A stretch of 64,000 nucleotides of DNA from Zygaena filipendulae (lineage: Eukaryota > Arthropoda > Insecta > Lepidoptera > Zygaenidae): the NCBI GenBank assembly GCA_907165275.2, contig OU015652.1, positions 13,469,001 through 13,533,000 of the forward strand, given 5' to 3'. The position numbers were made by a program, and so were the translations under genes. Shown here in pieces: positions 58,119 to 64,000 of this stretch (positions within the stretch are counted from its first letter, which is position 1; every line of letters begins with the position of its first letter). The notes below the pieces were generated by a model that saw only the letters and a program-made list of their open reading frames with translations, ran no database searches and was not told the origin of the DNA.

Positions 58119-59249
58119 CGAGCTAAAATTTGGCACAACACTTGACAAAACTTTGATGACAAAACTTCATTAATTTATTATCATTTGATTAAAAATTGTA
58201 TTTTGATTAAAAAATTACTGGTCACCTTCATCTGGGGAAAAACATAGTATTTTTTTTACATTGGAGGGAAAGACAACAAATATCGATTAACGCCCGTCGG
58301 ATCCCAATGTTTCAGATAATAAATACCTTCGGACCCCTTTTACACCTATTGTTTTTAAAAGGGAGTCAAGAAAAACATGGATTCATCAGAAAATAACCCA
58401 CATTTCTGTCTGCATGTGTGTGTGTGCCCATAATCATAACGACATTAAGACTATCAGCGGTTATCTTCTATGTTGAAACGTTTACAAGCTCAAAGGAGAT
58501 AAAGGTCAGAAAGATAAACCACTTGAGGGATATAGGCACAGCACACTGCACAAGGTTTATGGTGGTGTCGAATGAAAAAAGCAAATGTACCTAATCCTAA
58601 ATTAATATCAAATAGGTACATTGGTTTGCCTATCTAAGAGCTGTGTTAAAGTCAACGTCAAAAGATATGCGACACAATAAGTATGTCGTCTTTTTAATAG
58701 GCATGCGGTATTCTTGGTATTTTTGCGTGACCCTGAAATGCCCTGAAGCTTCTACTGCTGGTGATGTCTTTAGCATTTTTTATAGAGTTTTTTCTTTACA
58801 TCAATAATAACAATACCTACAATGTAATACGTATTTCCTCTATAATTAAACAGGGTGAAAGAAGTTCAATTACAATTTGATTCGTTAGATCATATCTCTC
58901 GAGCACCTCATGTTAAATAACAGTAATGACCGTAAGTAATGGCTGTGACATTAGTTACCTATTACAAAATCTGGACCGAGTACCTACTTATACGTTTAAA
59001 TGGATGATGAATACTCACATACCGCTAGGGGCCGGCCGTAACGAAACGTACGGCGCGAGGGGTCATGCTGGTCATAAATCTCTCGGGGCCGTAGAGTGTC
59101 GAATTTCCATGCGCCGGCGCAGCTAGGGTTACACGTGCGCAGTGACGGCCGGCCGCCGCCGGACCACCGAGCCAGTAGCGTGTGAAATTTTGACATAATA
59201 TCCCAACAAGATCGTATCAAATACACAGCTCAGGAACGTTTTATCGAAC
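58119..59249. other. Non-coding flank with a GC-rich patch
   Basis: AT-rich until 59020; 59025-59180 is GC- and CpG-rich (ggccggcc twice, atgcgccggcgca at 59109-59121) and may be regulatory. No gene recognised. Confidence 0.4.
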
Positions 59250-60025
59250 ACTACCTGTGCTCGCGATTTCACTCGCGTGAGTTTCGGAACTCCCGCAGGA
59301 ACTTCAATTTTTTTTTTACAAACCTTCTCCTTGTCCAGATAATTATGAACACGGCAAAAGAAATATTATATTTTCGAGTTTTTGCGAGAGTTATGAACAT
59401 TGATCGAGAGTTCCCGCGGGAATTCCGGGATAAAAACTATCCTATCTTTTAAGTTGGGCTAAATACAACATAGTGACGAAATTTCATTACGATCGATTCA
59501 GTAGTTTCGGAATCCATCGCGGACAAACAATGTGACGCGTGATTTACCGCGCAGGTTGCGGGAAAAAAGTACTCTATGTCCTTCAGTTCCCGAGGGAATT
59601 CCGGGATAAAAACTATCCTATCTTTTAAGTTGGACCATTTTATGAATGGTTACAAAATTTTATCAAAATCCGTTCAGTAGTTTCGGAGTCCATCGCGGAC
59701 AAACAACGTGACACGTGATTTATATATATTAGATTAAGATTAAGACTAGCTGCCCCCCGCGATTTCATCCGCGGTAATTTCGGAGTTCCCGTGGTAATTC
59801 CGGGAAAAAAGTGCTGTAGTTTACGGTGATAAGCAGTTCCCCGCATTAATTCCGGAGTTCCCGCGGGAACTACGGGATAAAACTATCCTATCTTTTAAGT
59901 TGGACCATATTAAATAAATGGTTACAAAATTTTATCAAAATCCGTTCAGTAGTTTCGGAGTCCATCGCGGACAAACAACATGTCACGTGATTTATACATA
60001 TATAATAAGATGATTTATATATATT
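59250..60025. repeat. Cluster of composite dispersed repeats
   Basis: Four or more fragments of the cccgcggg family in one orientation. The unit ending cgttcagtagtttcggagtccatcgcggacaaacaa recurs three times (near 59500, 59680 and 59960), as at 36.1-36.6 kb. Confidence 0.75.
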
Positions 60026-60029
60026 AAGA

Positions 60030-61144
60030 TAAGATTAATATTAGAAATTATTATTCTGTGTGCCCTAACACACGTAACAATATTTTTGAAGTGAAGCTCC
60101 TTTGAGCGTGAGGGAAATCTTAACGCGGCGTGTTATGGTCATAGGGAATAAGGGCTCAGGTTCAGATCAGATTCAGATTCAGATTTTTATTGATAATATT
60201 AATTATAAGTCAAATTCCAATTCGAGTGATTACTCACAATAACGCTTAAGACGAAATCGTCATGGTTATGTGTGTACGCAATTGAGTCGACGTCAGTATT
60301 TACCTCGTACTATGGCATTGCGCCATGCGCGTAGGCACGGCTGACGAGTCAGGCGAAGTCAGAACTCGAATACATCGATTACAATAATATTTCTCAGAAC
60401 TATACGACTGGTGTCACCTTTTGATTAATATAGTGTTATAAATTTACATTGCTTTATTTGTTTACATTAGTCATAATAATAATTGATAATTTTACCAACC
60501 GCAATAGTATAGACAATCAGCAGAATTCTCTCTCATTCAGAGTTCGGGAGTTCAATCCCATTTTTGCGCTTGTAGGTTCCGAATTCCGATCTACTTCCGA
60601 TGTTCGGAAACGGATACTTGAACTTCACTCAAGGACGAACTTGACAGACTCAAAAGGACACTCAAGGACGAACTTGACAGCACCGGACCGTTTGTGTACT
60701 ACGCCAGGGTATCGCGGGTGCAATCCCGGCAGGTACAGTGATGAATGTTTTTTTATTATAATATGATAAACATTTTGTTTCTGGGTGTTTAGCATACGTC
60801 AGCACTTAACGCTTCGAAAATCTTGTTTCTGATCGTAACTGTGGATAGAATTTAGGTACTCTGCCTCGCCTTGTCGTATTAACCTTACAACCTTATGCGC
60901 CGGCGCACAGATAAGACGTTGAAGCATGAAATATATCTACATATGTATTATTAAATCGACTTATATAAACAGGAGTTTCACCTTGGCACTATATCAGTGG
61001 TTTATTTTAGTGCGTTACGTTGTATTTGCAGCGGACCGACCCGGCCGGCACTTTGAGGTCATCGCTGTGCGATCATCGTTTAATTTGAACGTTTTTTCCA
61101 ACGATCCACGTCGTCATATCACTAAATATTCAAATTATATAATC
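60030..61144. other. Repeat-derived non-coding stretch
   Basis: 60040-60160 carries TIR element G ends. A 22-bp direct repeat cactcaaggacgaacttgacag is at 60626 and 60659. 60700-60735 (ggtatcgcgggtgcaatcccggc) resembles a tRNA-derived SINE B box. The 13-mer atgcgccggcgca is at 60895-60907. No gene recognised. Confidence 0.4.
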
Positions 61145-61345
61145 ACTAGCTGTTCCCCTAGGTTTCACCCGCAATAATTACGGAGTTTCCGCTGAAATTC
61201 CGGCATAAATAGTACCATATGTCCTTCTCTGTACCCCTGACAACGTGTATGAAAAATTTTATGGTGATCGGTTGAGTAGTTCAGGCGTGAAAGCATAACA
61301 AACCGTACAAATCACAATTGCTTTTATAATAATATTAGCTAGTTA
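61145..61345. repeat. Dispersed repeat (cccgcggg family), near full length
   Basis: actagctgttcccctaggtttcacccgc ... cccctgacaacgtgtatgaaaaattttatggtgatcgg ... tttataataatattagc. Confidence 0.7.
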
Positions 61346-63120
61346 CGTAGGCATAGAATTGTCGAAGGGAAAATGCTGCTGTTTTGTAATTTCGAGTATT
61401 CCGATATGCTAGATAGTTTAAATTTTAAAACTGTAACCAAAATAGAGTCAAATGGTACAGATTAAAGATTTCCAATGCATCTACCCACCATATTTTTGTC
61501 CTTGGCATTAAACTAAATGCCAACCGTTTGTAAACGGGCAAGTTAGGCAATACGTCGCGTCGGCGACACTTGTATGCCAAACTTTGGTTTTGTTAATTTG
61601 ATTTTTTATACAAATAAGCTTCTACAATGTTTCATAAACGTCCTGCGCCCAACTGAAACTATTGAATGTAGCAACATGATGTTTGGCATAAGACTTCGTT
61701 ATATATAATGTAGGCAACAGCTATGAAGTTTTGTAGTTAAATACTAAAAAATTGGCCAGTTAAGTACAAAGTTCTGAATAGAATCAATGTACAATTGAGA
61801 AACAAATATTTTCATGTTCTTTATCAGCGCTCGCAGGCTCTAATGAAAACATCTCGTACACACAATGTTTTTTCCATACTCGCCCAAGGTGTCAACGTTC
61901 GAACTCTATACGTTTTCCACCTTTCACTATACCTACTATATTAGCGAAGTGTTTATCGGCGTCGAGTTATCATTTAACACGGTGTGTCGACACGGAAACA
62001 CTGCGTGTTACAGTTACAGCTCACAATAAAATGTTAAGTAGGCTGAGAAACGCTTTATACAACGATAGACGAACAGGGGGTTTCAGGCTGAAAGGGTGTG
62101 AAAGTAATCGTGGCAATGAATAACTTTCGCTTGAAACTTTAAAAAAGTACAGATGCTATTTCAACCCTTTCATCACCATGAGTTGCAGCAGCAGTATGCA
62201 GTCTACCTTTAAGGTGTGGGGTCATATAATAGTCACGCCTAAAAAGTCACGTTTAAACTACTTTTTCCATTGCGGTTTGTAGATAGATATATTATATAGC
62301 GTATAGGACATGTGCTCAAAAATATTTCTTTTTGGAGTGAAATTAGTTTGGGAGAGAAGCTTACAGACGCGTATTTACGTAAGTTTTTTTGGGAAATAAA
62401 TGGTTGTGCTTCAATCTTAAAGTAGGCAACTATTTGACCAAAGAGACGTCATAGGCACAGCGTGCGAATCGAAGTCTATTAACTACTTCTAAAAGTAACA
62501 GAAAATAATATGCACATAAATATTTTAGAGCTTTACATCTGCTGCTGTACACGGTTGCATATGAGCCGTGCTCTTGTACATCTTGCGCGTGTACCTACAT
62601 ATTGATAGAAAAGTGCACCCGTTTTTTACGTTTAGCAACAAACGTGCTTGCATAGTTTCATTTTGTGCTACTTTTAAACGGTCGCGCCTATGTACCCCCT
62701 TTCATACTAGCCCCGTACATACCGTACTATGTACTTATAAATAAAACAACATCATAGTAAATTTCAATTTAAATTTTTTCGATTTTTTTCGTGATTCTTG
62801 TATTTTGAAATCTAGGTTTTGAATTGAACAATTTTTAATTATTGTTTACGTTGATTATTATTATTAGACAATTTACATTTAAATATAAAAATACCTATAG
62901 ATACAAATTTTCGAGGCGGGTACAATTATTAGGATAGGAATGACCCGTAAATAGTTAATAACACGGTTTTTACACCTTATACCGAATAAAATTGCGATAT
63001 CTGAACCCACTAGGTAGTGGTCTAAAAATAAACACAGTCCCTTACTACTGAAACTAATTATACGCAAGTTTTCTGTAGTGACTATACTGCTTACATATTA
63101 TATTAATATATATTATAACA
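61346..63120. other. AT-rich non-coding stretch
   Basis: No ORF of note, no repeat family recognised by eye. Confidence 0.4.
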
Positions 63121-63155
63121 CGTGGTTTCCTTCCGTCGTAAAGTCGACTCGAGAT

Positions 63156-63186
63156 TATAAATAACGCAACGAAACGTTCGTCAGTT
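63156..63186 (+). promoter_or_regulatory. Candidate core promoter: TATA box plus TCAGTT initiator
   Basis: TATAAATA at 63156-63163 and TCAGTT at 63181-63186 (A+1 at 63183) are 27 bp apart, slightly short of the usual about 30. Upstream is a tgcnacgaaacg-like GC-richer patch. It would drive a plus-strand gene whose coding part is beyond the window; nothing coding follows before 64000. Confidence 0.4.
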
Positions 63187-63644
63187 CGTTGCACAGAATT
63201 ATTAATATAGGTATCGGTGTTCGTAACATCTCATAACTGGACATAGATAAGCAATAGTGTGTTAACCCACACTGGAGAAATTTTGAGTAAATCGTGTTTT
63301 AAAAGTAGGAGCGCCATTTTGTGTCAACATTTTTTATGTTCAATATTTAGTTAGATGTTTAAGAAATGTAATAAGGTAAATACATAATTAAAAAAACGGT
63401 CCCTAAATATCAATAAATGGTTCTGAATTAATAACCTAATTTTGTGGGTTAACATGTTATTGCTTATCTGCGTCCAACTTGCAAAAAGTTTTACCCGTCC
63501 CTTACATTTAACTTAATTATCCATATGGCTTACTCTCTTGTCTTGTATGTATAAATAGGTAGACCTATTTGTCTTCTAACCCATAACCCCAAACCAACCA
63601 TCTAATGATCATCGAATCCATTAGTGTTTGCTGTAGACTTTATT

Positions 63645-63845
63645 ATTTACTAGCTGTCCCACCCGCGATAATTTCGAAGTTCCCGCGGGAATTCTGGATT
63701 ACAATATAGCCTATGTTACTCAGGGATAATGTACACTTTTAATGGTTAGAGAATTTTTGAAATCGGTCCAGTAGTTTGTGGGTTAAATCGTAACAAACAA
63801 ACAAACAAAAAATCTAATCTTTCCTCTTTATAATATTAGTACCTG
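63645..63845. repeat. Dispersed repeat (cccgcggg family)
   Basis: ctagctgtcccacccgcgataatttcgaagttcccgcggg ... acaatatagcctatgttactcagggataatgtac ... aaatcggtccagtagtttgtg ... taatattagta. Closest relative in the window is 24155-24350. Confidence 0.7.
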
Positions 63846-64000
63846 CCTCTATTATATCCTCTAACTTAAGGCCTCTACAGGGATGAAACTAAGCGAAACC
63901 GAGCAAAAACATTATGTTCTCAGATATTGAAAGCAAAAAAAAAAACGATCTGCAAGATAAGGTAAATATTATTTTTAATAATAGTTCTTTTTCACATTAA

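Overview
The window looks like a lepidopteran (moth or butterfly) nuclear chromosome. It holds a spliced eukaryotic gene with GC-rich exons in AT-rich introns, many small foldback transposons, tRNA-derived and LINE-tail repeats of the kind common in Lepidoptera (for example the 'cccgcgggaattccgggataaaaa ... aacaaacaaac' family), and a Ty3/gypsy retrotransposon with nested insertions. Species cannot be told from the sequence.

1-34.5 kb: one plus-strand gene, the bridge-like lipid transfer protein BLTP2 (Drosophila hobbit, human KIAA0100, yeast Fmp27, plant SABRE). I placed 35 exons by eye. Every junction keeps phase, and the total is 6366 nt, that is 2121 codons plus a stop at 34518-34520. From family length only about the first 130 residues should lie upstream of the window. 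The introns carry seven intact tRNA-Asp(GUC) genes plus one decayed copy, several foldback MITE families, minisatellites, and an unusual 15-copy tandem array (22.2-23.75 kb) whose unit contains the 3' end of exon 24 together with its splice donor.

34.5-46.5 kb: 3' flank of hobbit, then repeats, then a probable first coding exon of an integrin alpha subunit (39737-39885, plus strand) with signal peptide and splice donor. No further exons of it were found. They may lie beyond 64 kb, which would make most of the right half its first intron.

46.5-58.1 kb: an 11.6 kb Ty3/gypsy-type LTR retrotransposon on the minus strand, with two 318-bp LTRs identical by eye and a 4-bp target duplication. Gag and pol share one frame and are separated by a single TAA. 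Pol is interrupted by a 3039-bp non-autonomous hAT element (CAGGGGCGGATCC termini, perfect 8-bp TSD) and by a ~1.7-kb TIR element of unassigned family. No env was seen.

58.1-64 kb: repeat-rich non-coding DNA, ending in a TATA + TCAGTT initiator candidate promoter near 63.16-63.19 kb.

The most unusual signals are the exon/splice-donor tandem array in hobbit, the hobbit intronic tRNA-Asp cluster, a MITE ending seven bases from a splice acceptor, two GC-AG introns, and a retrotransposon with apparently identical LTRs despite two nested transposons.
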